This document shows positions 27,273-35,041 of a DNA stretch of 40,592 bases, piece by piece. The notes beneath the pieces were generated by a model, which was not told the origin of the DNA, searched no databases, and saw nothing but the letters and a program-made list of their open reading frames with translations. The DNA comes from Desulfobulbaceae bacterium (GTDB lineage: Bacteria; Desulfobacterota; Desulfobulbia; Desulfobulbales; Desulfocapsaceae). The stretch spans positions 1 to 40,592 of the forward strand of contig JAFLKM010000034.1 in assembly GCA_019163335.1 (NCBI GenBank), given 5' to 3'. A program made the translations under genes and the position numbers. Each line of letters starts with the position of its first letter. The first letter of the stretch is position 1.

Positions 27273-28436
27273 ATGGAGCACCTCAATACCGTTGATTTGA
27301 AGCAGCATATCCTTTTCGTGGAAGATGACCCAAAAATACATAAAGGGATTTCCCGATTGTTTCAGCAACATCAGGTTCCGTGGGGATACACCTTTGCTTC
27401 AGGGGTTGACGAGGCCTTGGCCATCATGGACGAGACAGACATGGACGGAGTGATCTCCGACATCAAGATGCCGGGCCGCGATGGCTTTGATTTGCTGGCC
27501 TATCTGCGCAGTAGTGCTAGATGGAATGATCTTCCGGTTGTGATGCTTACCGGACTGGATCATCCTGGACTTAAAAATAAGGCACTTGATTTGGGGGCGA
27601 CAGATCTGCTCAATAAACCGATCAATCCTGAAGAATTGATGGCCCGTATCCGCTCGGTACTTCATCTCAAAAAGTGTCTTGATACGATCAAGTCTCAGAA
27701 TTTATACCTTGAACAATTAGTCTGCCAACGAACTGAAGCGCTGGAAGCAACCAGGCTGGATATGATCTGGCGTCTGGCCAGGGCAGCGGAGTCCAGAAGT
27801 GAGGAAACTGGTAATCATGTTATCAGGGTTGGCTATTATTCAAAAATTCTGACAGAAGAGCTTGGAGTCCCTAAGGCTTTCAGCAAGATGGTTTTTCTCA
27901 CCAGCCCTTTGCATGATCTGGGTAAAATTGGCATTTCAGACCAGATTTTATTGAAAAAAGGTCCGTTGACTTCCGCTGAATGGGACATTATGAAAACCCA
28001 TTGTCGCATTGGGCAGGACTTACTTCTTCAGGATACTCATTTGCGGGATCCCATTCACAGCACCAACGGGACCTTGGTGCAGGACATTCTGGATCAAGAG
28101 AACAATCCTTTCCTGCAAATGGCGGCAGAAATTGCCGGATCCCATCATGAGCAGTGGCAGGGGAATGGCTACCCTTTCGGAATAACGGGTGAAGAAATAC
28201 CATTGGCTGCGAGAATCGTTTCGGTGTGTGATGTGTATGATGCCTTGAGAAGCAGGCGTAGTTATAAATCTATAATGAAGCATGACGACACCTTGACCAT
28301 TATGCGCAAAGAAAATGGTGTTCGCTTTGATCCGGTTGTGTTTGATGCTTTTGAACGGTGCTTGTCCACATTTGTCGATATACACCACCAATATAATGAC
28401 ACCCCAAGTGTCTCCAGGCTGACGAGCTTGAAGTAG
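27273..28436 (+). CDS. REC-HD-GYP response regulator (c-di-GMP phosphodiesterase)
   Basis: A 387-residue regulator. The receiver has D63 (ISDIKMPGRDG) and K115. A coiled linker (140-165) leads into the HD-GYP domain (about 165-370). Metal and active-site residues are all present: H182, H214-D215 (PLHDLGKIG), H243, H291-H292 and the GYP motif at 299-301 (HHEQWQGNGYP). It should hydrolyse c-di-GMP when phosphorylated. CGGAG lies 8 bases before the ATG. It is the only evident c-di-GMP catalytic enzyme in the island and can oppose the GGDEF protein at 8196-9515. Confidence 0.94.
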   Translation: MEHLNTVDLKQHILFVEDDPKIHKGISRLFQQHQVPWGYTFASGVDEALAIMDETDMDGVISDIKMPGRDGFDLLAYLRSSARWNDLPVVMLTGLDHPGLKNKALDLGATDLLNKPINPEELMARIRSVLHLKKCLDTIKSQNLYLEQLVCQRTEALEATRLDMIWRLARAAESRSEETGNHVIRVGYYSKILTEELGVPKAFSKMVFLTSPLHDLGKIGISDQILLKKGPLTSAEWDIMKTHCRIGQDLLLQDTHLRDPIHSTNGTLVQDILDQENNPFLQMAAEIAGSHHEQWQGNGYPFGITGEEIPLAARIVSVCDVYDALRSRRSYKSIMKHDDTLTIMRKENGVRFDPVVFDAFERCLSTFVDIHHQYNDTPSVSRLTSLK

Positions 28437-28487
28437 GAGCTATCCCAAAAGAGGGTCTAATCGGAGATTTATCGAAAGTCGGTGGCT

Positions 28488-28521
28488 CCGGCATTAGATT
28501 TTCAGTAAAAATTAATGCCGG
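28488..28521. repeat. Inverted repeat CCGGCATTA/TAATGCCGG
   Basis: Perfect 9-bp arms separated by 16 bases in the 202-bp gap between the HD-GYP gene and the CheA-like gene. There is no T-run after it. It may be an mRNA-stabilising hairpin or a remnant of a small mobile palindrome. Confidence 0.45.
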
Positions 28522-28638
28522 CGAAGTTATGACGCCGATGGAATCGATGGTTTTTCTCAAGGGCAGACCAATCATATTCACCGAACAGACCAGAAGAACA
28601 ACTCTATTTTTACGTGAGAAAGGGGTGAGACAAGGCGG

Positions 28639-31227
28639 ATGAAAATTGAAGACGATGAAATGCTGCACGCTTTTATTGAAGATGCCCTTGAACATCTTGT
28701 TGATATTGAAACTGATCTTCTGGCGATAGAAAAGATAGGGGACAATATAGATGTGGATTTAGTAAACAAGGTTTTTGGAGTCGCCCACTCCATCACGGTT
28801 GCGGCCGGTTTTATGGGGCTTGCGGTGATCCGGAAGTTATCGCATGTCACAGAAAACATTCTGGGGTTGATCCGCAGCAGAAAAATAGTGCCAAATCCCG
28901 ATATCGTCAACGTCCTGATCCTGGCCACGGATAAGCTGGAGGCAATGCTTAATAATGTTCATACCAGCAATGATGAGGACATTACCGAACATCTCGTCTC
29001 TTTGAGTGCCATCGTGGAAAGCAGCAGGCTCCAGGCTGCAACACCCAGTTCGGTAATGGAACCCGTGGCCCCAAAAGCAGTTGTCGTTGAAAAAGGGCCA
29101 GCTCAGGTGCCTGGGCTCCCTAATCTTCCAGTACCTCAGCTTGCATCTGCATCTTTCTCGTCAATTCCAGAACCAATCGAGCCTCTTGCTGTAGAAATAT
29201 TAACAGCCACACCTTCGGTGGACCCTCAAACTTCTCTTGTCGCGGCGGATACCAGCCTCAGGGTTCAAGTCAGCCTTCTTGATTCGCTCATGACTTTGGC
29301 CTGCGAACTTGTTTTCAGTAGAAATCAACTTCTGCAGGCCATTGGCTTGAAGGACCTGTGTGCCGCCAAGGCCGTTGGGCAGCGGATTAACCTGATCACC
29401 TCTGAGTTGCAGGAAACCATCATATTGACCCGGATGCAGCCCCTTAGCAACGTTTTCACCAAGTTTCATCGGGTGGTACTGGATCTTGCCAGTCAGCTCA
29501 ACAAGACCATTGAGTTGACTATTATTGGGAGTGAAGTTGAATTGGATACGACCATTATTGAATCCATCAATGCACCCTTGACCCACCTGGTTTGTAACTT
29601 ACTGGATTATGGAGTGGAAATGCCTGCCGACAGGAAATGCGCAGGAAAATCTGAAAAAGGAAATATTATCCTCAAGGCCTACCATGAGGCAGGTCAGGTT
29701 GTTATTCAAATTGACGACGACGGCAAAGGGATTGACGGCGAGGCGCTGGTAGCATCTGCCATCAACAAGGGGCTTATTTCGGTTGAACAGGCCCAGCTTA
29801 TGTCTGACGAAGAGAAGCTTAAACTCATCTTTCTCCCAGGTTTTTCTTTAGCCGAGAAGGTCGCCGATGTTTCTGGACGTGATGTTGGCATGGACGTGGT
29901 GAAAACTAATTTTGATAAACTTGGAGGGCAGGTGGAAATTTTCTCTGAGATCGGACGCGGAACCGCTATCTCTATCAAGTTTCCCCTGACTCTCGCGGCT
30001 ATTGCCTGTCAGATCATCACCACCAGTGGCCAACGATATGCTATTCCTCAAGTCAATCTGGAAGAGCTTCTGCGTATCCCCTCGGATCAGATTAAAAAAC
30101 GGGTGGAAAAAATTGGTAACGTTGAAGTAGTTTCCCTGCGTGGCAATATTTTGCCCTTGATCAGGTTGTCTGATGTCATAGGTGTAGAACGTACTTACTG
30201 GGATTCGAAGGAGGTGGAGCGAAAAGTTGAAAGAAGAGTCAACATCGCCGACAGGCGGGGCAAACAATCGTTTCCGCTTCTGAGCTGTGGCGAGGAACCG
30301 GGAAGTGAAAATAATGTCAGCAATGACAACCGTATTTGCATGGAACGCCGCGATAACGTTACACGTGCCCTGAATATTGTGGTGGTTTCTGCCAACTCCA
30401 TGAAATATGGCCTTATTGTGGACCGCTTTCTCGATTCAGAGGAGATCATTATCAAACCTCTGAGCAGATATCTTCAGCAATGCAAAGGCTATGCTGGCGC
30501 CACGATCATGGGTGATGGCCGCATCGCCCTGATGCTGGATGTCCATAATCTGGCACAGATGGCCCGTATTGCCGATATTGATGGTTTCGCGGCTGCCAAT
30601 GAGGAAGCCCTGGCTGCCGCAAAACTCTTGCAGACCCCAAAAAATACTCAGACCTTCCTTGTCTTCCACAGCTCGGAGCATGAGCGGTTTGCCGTTTATC
30701 TGGGTCAGGTTGAACGCATTGAAAAGATCAGCCGCTTAAAAATTGAAAATCTGGGGGGGAAACGGGTTCTACAGTACGGTGGAGGGATACTCGCCCTCGT
30801 TACGATCGATGACGTTTCTAAGGCACATCCCCTGGCTGACCAGGACGAGTTACTGGTGTTAGTTTTTCAAATTTCCTCGCAGGCAATTGGTCTTTTGGCG
30901 AATGGCCCCATTGATGTTGTTGAGATTGATTCTGAGATTAATAGAACGATGATGAAGCAACCTGGCATTATCGGTTCCTTGATCATCGATGGTCATTCCA
31001 CCCTGCTTGTGGACATCGTTGAGATAGCACAGGCTATCTTTCCTGACAGGTTTCCCGGAAATGCGGCCTTTGAGGGTGACAAGAGTCTCGAGATTGCACC
31101 CACTATTCTTATGGGGGAGGATTCGGGCTTTTCCCACAATCATGTCAAAAACGACATGGCGGAATCTGGACACAAAGGTATAGAGACAGCGGATGAGCCC
31201 ATTGGGTCTGCTGCAGCACCATGCTGA
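28639..31227 (+). CDS. CheA-like histidine kinase with Hpt and two CheW-type domains
   Basis: An 862-residue cytosolic protein in CheA order. The N-terminal Hpt domain (1-105) has phosphoacceptor H50 in GVAHSITVAAGFMG, with the usual HSIKG reading HSITV. A Pro/Ala-rich linker (130-195) precedes a dimerisation region (about 205-280) and an ATPase domain (about 285-445, HLVCNLLDYGVE, IDDDGKGID, GRDVGMDVVK). Two CheW-like domains follow, at about 450-630, carrying a charged insertion (VERRVNIADRRGKQS), and at about 665-800. There is no receiver. No MCP, CheY, CheR or CheB gene is near. It probably acts as a phosphorelay hub for the regulators upstream. Confidence 0.88.
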   Translation: MKIEDDEMLHAFIEDALEHLVDIETDLLAIEKIGDNIDVDLVNKVFGVAHSITVAAGFMGLAVIRKLSHVTENILGLIRSRKIVPNPDIVNVLILATDKLEAMLNNVHTSNDEDITEHLVSLSAIVESSRLQAATPSSVMEPVAPKAVVVEKGPAQVPGLPNLPVPQLASASFSSIPEPIEPLAVEILTATPSVDPQTSLVAADTSLRVQVSLLDSLMTLACELVFSRNQLLQAIGLKDLCAAKAVGQRINLITSELQETIILTRMQPLSNVFTKFHRVVLDLASQLNKTIELTIIGSEVELDTTIIESINAPLTHLVCNLLDYGVEMPADRKCAGKSEKGNIILKAYHEAGQVVIQIDDDGKGIDGEALVASAINKGLISVEQAQLMSDEEKLKLIFLPGFSLAEKVADVSGRDVGMDVVKTNFDKLGGQVEIFSEIGRGTAISIKFPLTLAAIACQIITTSGQRYAIPQVNLEELLRIPSDQIKKRVEKIGNVEVVSLRGNILPLIRLSDVIGVERTYWDSKEVERKVERRVNIADRRGKQSFPLLSCGEEPGSENNVSNDNRICMERRDNVTRALNIVVVSANSMKYGLIVDRFLDSEEIIIKPLSRYLQQCKGYAGATIMGDGRIALMLDVHNLAQMARIADIDGFAAANEEALAAAKLLQTPKNTQTFLVFHSSEHERFAVYLGQVERIEKISRLKIENLGGKRVLQYGGGILALVTIDDVSKAHPLADQDELLVLVFQISSQAIGLLANGPIDVVEIDSEINRTMMKQPGIIGSLIIDGHSTLLVDIVEIAQAIFPDRFPGNAAFEGDKSLEIAPTILMGEDSGFSHNHVKNDMAESGHKGIETADEPIGSAAAPC

Positions 31228-31671
31228 AGTGGGGATTCAAGCCGGCGCGGGGATGACGGTTGTTGGACATAAATCCTCATTTGCAATGATCCTCAATTGA
31301 TTATAAATTTATCCTGATGGGCAAAAGGGAAAAAGCAAGACGCTTTGACTATTGCTCTCCTCCCTGATCTTTTCATTCTTTTTTCAGAGATTGAGAGCAG
31401 GTCATGAAACCCTGGTTTTCAGGTCACGGGTCCGCCAGTGACCACCTCAGGAATGGCCGGAGCTGTGTGCATGCAAGAAATGAAAATGCGCAAAGGGACG
31501 TAAGTGCTCAAGTGTATGAGTTCAAAGTGTTGACAGATTGGATCACTCGCATTACATTTTCATCGGTTCTGTTTTAAAGCAGAGAGACAGAGAAATACAT
31601 ACCGGGCCATTGTGTCTGGGAATACATATAAAACAGTAGAGATCAGAACAGATCAGAAATGGAGTGAAAAA
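31228..31671. other. Intergenic region before fmdB-like gene
   Basis: 444 bp without a convincing gene. It ends the AT-rich signalling island. It has short inverted repeats (CCTG-GTTTT-CAGG near 31410) but no clear terminator, and near its end a good sigma-70 promoter. Confidence 0.5.
31530..31558 (+). promoter_or_regulatory. Sigma-70 promoter for the FmdB-family gene
   Basis: Perfect TTGACA (31530-31535), 17-bp spacer, then TACATT (31553-31558, 5 of 6 match to TATAAT). It gives a leader of about 105 nt. Confidence 0.65.
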
Positions 31672-31962
31672 ATGCCAGTCTATGAGTATGAGTGTGACAG
31701 TTGTGGAAAGACTTTTGAGGTGCAGCAGCGTATGGCGGACGCGCCATTGACCAGTTGTCCGGAATGTTCAGGGAACGTAAAGAAGGTGATGTCCATGAGC
31801 TCTTTTCAGCTCAAGGGTGGTGGGTGGTACGCCGATGGTTATGCCAGTGCCCGTAAGGATACCGGCACCAGTACTACTACTTCCGCGCCGGCCAGTACGC
31901 CCCCGGCCCCGGCAGCATGTCCTGCTGGTGGGTGTTCGAAGTGTCCGGCAACGGCGAGCTGA
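31672..31962 (+). CDS. FmdB-family zinc-ribbon protein
   Basis: A 96-residue protein with an N-terminal FmdB/CxxC_CXXC zinc ribbon: MPVYEYECDSCGKTFE with a second pair in SCPECSG, followed by a Ser/Thr/Pro/Ala-rich tail and a last Cys cluster (CPAGGCSKCP). Members are small putative regulators of uncertain function. I use the ATG at 31672 (GGAG 8 bases upstream) because the zinc ribbon begins directly there. An earlier in-frame start at 31612 adds 20 residues with no family similarity. Monocistronic, followed by a strong terminator. Confidence 0.85.
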   Translation: MPVYEYECDSCGKTFEVQQRMADAPLTSCPECSGNVKKVMSMSSFQLKGGGWYADGYASARKDTGTSTTTSAPASTPPAPAACPAGGCSKCPATAS

Positions 31963-31999
31963 TTTTTTATTGTAAATAATAGTTAAGCCGCTGTAAAAA

Positions 32000-32087
32000 A
32001 ATAACATGGCCATCTCAGAGCCTGGAGCGGCATAAGGATCCGTAACGAAATAGAGATATATGGCCGTGTTATTTCGTAACGGCTCCT
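32000..32087. repeat. Two interleaved, imperfect inverted repeats
   Basis: Pair A is AATAACATGGCCAT (32000-32013) with ATGGCCGTGTTATT (32060-32073), one G-U wobble in RNA. Pair B is CCGTAACGAAATA (32040-32052) with TATTTCGTAACGG (32070-32082), one mismatch, and can be extended to 32035/32087. The right arms overlap by 4 nt, so the two hairpins cannot both form completely. It lies between convergent genes fmdB and queA, like a REP-type palindromic unit. Confidence 0.55.
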
Positions 32088-32098
32088 AACGTTTTTTG

Positions 32099-32134
32099 GG
32101 CGGTTGCAGGGTTTTTCTGCAACCGCCTTTTTTT
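32099..32134 (+). terminator. Rho-independent terminator after the FmdB gene
   Basis: A perfect 11-bp stem GGCGGTTGCAG/CTGCAACCGCC (32099-32109 with 32117-32127) with a 7-nt loop, followed by seven T's. It abuts the stop codon of the convergent queA. Confidence 0.92.
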
Positions 32135-33203
32135 ATTTCAGGATAGCCATGGCATCGCCATAGGAGTAAAAGCGGTAGTTTTGGGCGATGGCCTCGCGGT
32201 AGCAGTCGAGTAGTCTTTCCCGGCCGCAGAGGGCGGAGACCAGGAAGAGCAGGGAGGACTGGGGCAGGTGGAAGTTGGTGATCAGGTTATCGATGACTTG
32301 GAAGCGGTAGCCAGGGACGATGTAGAGGTTGCACCATCCTTCCGTCGCGGTTACCCGGCCGGTCTCTTGGGCGGCAAATTCCAGGGCACGGACGGTGGTG
32401 GTGCCCACCGCCCAGATCTTGCCGCCCTGTTGCCGGACCTGATTGATGGTGACGGCATTCTCTTCCGAGATGTGGATATACTCCTGATGGATAGTGTGCT
32501 CACGGATGGCCTCGGTGCGCACCGGGGCAAAGGTGCCGTAGCCCACGTGCAGGGTGATCCGGGCGATGGTCACTCCTTTTTTTTTGATTTTTGCGAGCAG
32601 GTCTTCCGAGAAATGGAGGCCGGCAGTGGGAGCGGCCACGGCCCCCGGCCTGTTGGCATAGACGGTCTGGTAGCGCCGGCTGTCCTCGTCCGTGCTGCCC
32701 GTGTCCCTTGCGATGTAGGGAGGCAGCGGGATCTGGCCGCAGACGCTGAGGATTTCCGCAAGTCCCCTGGCCCGGTCGTAGTGCAGAGCGATTCTCACCC
32801 GGCCTTCGCCCAGATCTTCGAGGATGGTACAGAAAAGCTCGTCATTGATGATGATCGATGAGCCGGGATGGGGGCGTTTGGAGCTTTTGATCAGGGCGGT
32901 GGCGGTTGCCTTGCCGTTCTCTTCCAATTCCTGCGGGTAGGAGAGGAGAAAGACCTCGGCCTTACCGCCGGTATCCTTGCGTCCCAGCAGACGTGCCGGA
33001 AAGACCCTGGTGTCATTGACGACCAGCAGGTCGCCTGCGTGGAGCAAATCGACAATGTCGGTGAAGCGCCGGTGCTCCCGGACATCGGTTGTCTGATGGA
33101 GGACAAAGAGCCGGGATTCTTCCCGTTTGTCGACCGGGTGCTGGGCGATATTTCTGGTCGGCAGATGGTAGTCGTAGGCCTTGAGTGTGAAATCCTGTTG
33201 CAT
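32133..33203 (-). CDS. queA: tRNA preQ1(34) S-adenosylmethionine ribosyltransferase-isomerase QueA
   Basis: This enzyme transfers and isomerises the ribosyl group of SAM onto preQ1 at the tRNA wobble position to make epoxyqueuosine. The length of 356 residues is typical. Family landmarks are present: the N-terminal LKAYDYHLPTRNIAQHPVDKREESRL, DLLVVNDTRVFPARLLGRK near residue 60, the central YQTVYANRPGAVAAPTAGLHF, and the C-terminal TNFHLPQSSLLFLVSAL. It is single on the minus strand. A 98-bp divergent region separates it from mqnB. The ribosome binding site is weak. Confidence 0.96.
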   Translation of the reverse strand: MQQDFTLKAYDYHLPTRNIAQHPVDKREESRLFVLHQTTDVREHRRFTDIVDLLHAGDLLVVNDTRVFPARLLGRKDTGGKAEVFLLSYPQELEENGKATATALIKSSKRPHPGSSIIINDELFCTILEDLGEGRVRIALHYDRARGLAEILSVCGQIPLPPYIARDTGSTDEDSRRYQTVYANRPGAVAAPTAGLHFSEDLLAKIKKKGVTIARITLHVGYGTFAPVRTEAIREHTIHQEYIHISEENAVTINQVRQQGGKIWAVGTTTVRALEFAAQETGRVTATEGWCNLYIVPGYRFQVIDNLITNFHLPQSSLLFLVSALCGRERLLDCYREAIAQNYRFYSYGDAMAILK

Positions 33204-33301
33204 GGTTGTTCTGTTTTGCGGTAAAAACTAAAGATGAGGGGAATTGTAAGGGTATATTTTGATGCCGATGTGTTTTTCCTGGAAGCCGTGAATTACCTAC
33301 C

Positions 33302-34003
33302 ATGATCCTTGCCGTTGCCGCAACTGAATTTGAGATGAGCCCCCTGATGAAGCTGCTCAGCATGGGCGGGGAGAAGGGCACTGTTCCAGAACCAGCGCCT
33401 GCCTGGCGCACTTTGATTGCGGGAGTCGGACCGGTGGAGACGACCTTGCGTCTGACTCGCTATCTGGAAAGCTGCGATGTGCAGATTGATTGGGTCTTGA
33501 ACTTTGGGGTGGCCGGTGCCTATGTCCCGGGACCGTCTGATTCCGGCGGCAGTGCCGGGCTGCTTGATCTCTGTCTGGCCGAGCAGGAGAGTTTTGGGGA
33601 TTTTGGGATCTGTTTTGCCGATCACATTGAGGCCTTCGATGTTCAGCTGGGCGGTTCGGTGGTTTTTCCCTTGGATCATAGCCTTTTGCTTCGGGCCGAA
33701 AAGACCCTGACCCGACATGGTCAGGCCTACCGGTGCGGTAACTTTGTCACCGTTGCTGCCGCCAGCGCCACCCGGCAACGGGGGATGATGCTTGCCGCCC
33801 GTTTTAACGGACTGTGCGAGAACATGGAAGGGGCGGCAGTGGCCAGGGTCTGTGCTGAGTTTTCCCTGCCTGTTCTTGAGCTGCGGGCCATCTCCAATCT
33901 GGTGCAGGACCGGGATCTCAGTCGCTGGCAGATGGCTGCGGCCTGTGGTCGTGCGGCCGCAGCTGCGGCACTTATCATCGGAGAACTGGAGAAAACATCA
34001 TGA
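33302..34003 (+). CDS. mqnB: Futalosine hydrolase MqnB
   Basis: Predicted to remove the purine base from futalosine in the alternative menaquinone pathway. It is 233 residues of the purine-nucleosidase/phosphorylase fold, starting MILAVAATEFEMSPL. The base-contacting NMEGAAVARVC segment is conserved (about 178-188), along with AGVGPVETTL and LRAISNLVQDRD. The stop overlaps the mqnD start (ATGA). mqnA and mqnC are not in the window, as is common when mqn genes are scattered. The product, menaquinone, is the quinone expected for the succinate dehydrogenase/fumarate reductase at 4579-8072. Confidence 0.9.
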   Translation: MILAVAATEFEMSPLMKLLSMGGEKGTVPEPAPAWRTLIAGVGPVETTLRLTRYLESCDVQIDWVLNFGVAGAYVPGPSDSGGSAGLLDLCLAEQESFGDFGICFADHIEAFDVQLGGSVVFPLDHSLLLRAEKTLTRHGQAYRCGNFVTVAAASATRQRGMMLAARFNGLCENMEGAAVARVCAEFSLPVLELRAISNLVQDRDLSRWQMAAACGRAAAAAALIIGELEKTS

Positions 34004-34980
34004 TCTCATCGTCAGCGCCGGCAGGGAATCCAGCCCTGACCATCGGCTATTCCCCCTGCCCCAATGACACCTTTATCTTTTACGCGCTGACCCATGGCCT
34101 TATTGAGCTCCCGGAAATGGAGCTGGCCGCTCCCCTGCTCGAAGATGTGGAAACCCTGAATATCTGGGCCCTGGAGCACCGGCTGGATGTGACTAAACTC
34201 TCATTCCATGCGCTCGGCCATGTGCTGGATGAGTATTGTGTGCTGTCGGCGGGCAGTGCCCTGGGCCGGGGATGCGGACCCTTGCTGGTGGCGCGCGGCC
34301 CATTGGAAATATCCGGCTCCAAACCTTTGCGGGTGGCAATCCCCGGGCGCCTGACCACCGCCGCTCTGCTTCTTCGTCTCTATCTCTCCTCGTACTCGCA
34401 GGCCATGGACGGCCAAGTGTCGCAGGCGCCAAGGACGGTGCAGGAGCGACCGCAGGCCATGGACGGCCAAGTGTCGCAGGTGGCAGGTGGACCGGAGCTG
34501 ATCGAGATGCGTTTTGACACCATCATGGAGGCGATCAGGCTGGGAGAGGTGGATGCCGGGGTTATTATTCACGAGAGTCGCTTTACCTATGAGCAGTTGG
34601 GACTGGTCTGTTTGCAGGATTTGGGACAGTGGTGGGAAAAGAGCACCGGCCATCCCATTCCTTTAGGCTGTATCGCGGCCCGGCGCTCCTTGGGTCGGGA
34701 GCGCATTGCGGCCATTGATCAGGCCATCCGGTCCTCTGTTGACTGGGCCTTTGCCAACCCGGCTGGGTGTCTTCCCTATATCCGTCAACATGCGCAGGAG
34801 CTTGATTCCCAGGTTGTTTTTGACCATATCGGGTTGTATGTCAATGATTTTTCCCGAGATCTTGGGCCAGAGGGGACGGCGGCCATTACGGCCTTTCTAG
34901 AACGGGGCAGAGTTGCCGGGATCTTGCCCTTTGTCTCTCAGGGCTTACGCTGTGAGGAAGAGTCAACCCCAGGAATATAA
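34000..34980 (+). CDS. mqnD: 1,4-dihydroxy-6-naphthoate synthase MqnD with internal repeat insertion
   Basis: Predicted to convert cyclic dehypoxanthine futalosine to 1,4-dihydroxy-6-naphthoate. Family landmarks are present: GYSPCPNDTFIFYALTHG (10-30), DVTKLSFHALGHVLDEY, SALGRGCGPLLVAR and GVIIHESRFTYEQLG. The 326-residue length exceeds the usual 270-290. The excess is an in-frame stretch at about residues 130-165, made from two copies of QAMDGQVSQ, between the RLYLS strand and ELIEMRFDTIMEAI. The rest of the family sequence is continuous around it. The insert lies at what is probably a surface loop, so function may be kept. Cotranslated with mqnB. Confidence 0.9.
   Translation: MISSSAPAGNPALTIGYSPCPNDTFIFYALTHGLIELPEMELAAPLLEDVETLNIWALEHRLDVTKLSFHALGHVLDEYCVLSAGSALGRGCGPLLVARGPLEISGSKPLRVAIPGRLTTAALLLRLYLSSYSQAMDGQVSQAPRTVQERPQAMDGQVSQVAGGPELIEMRFDTIMEAIRLGEVDAGVIIHESRFTYEQLGLVCLQDLGQWWEKSTGHPIPLGCIAARRSLGRERIAAIDQAIRSSVDWAFANPAGCLPYIRQHAQELDSQVVFDHIGLYVNDFSRDLGPEGTAAITAFLERGRVAGILPFVSQGLRCEEESTPGI
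34397..34480 (+). repeat. Two 30-bp direct repeats inside mqnD
   Basis: Copies at 34397-34426 and 34451-34480 are identical over 30 bp (starting CGCAGGCCATGG). They begin 54 bp apart, which keeps the reading frame. The unit contains a short self-complementary core (GGCCATGGACGGCC-like). It resembles a small mobile palindrome that inserted in frame and was then partly duplicated. Confidence 0.85.
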
Positions 34981-35041
34981 CACTCTTGTCGTCATGAGAT
35001 GAAAGACGGCGTAATGAGCTGCAGCGGATATATAACCCCCG

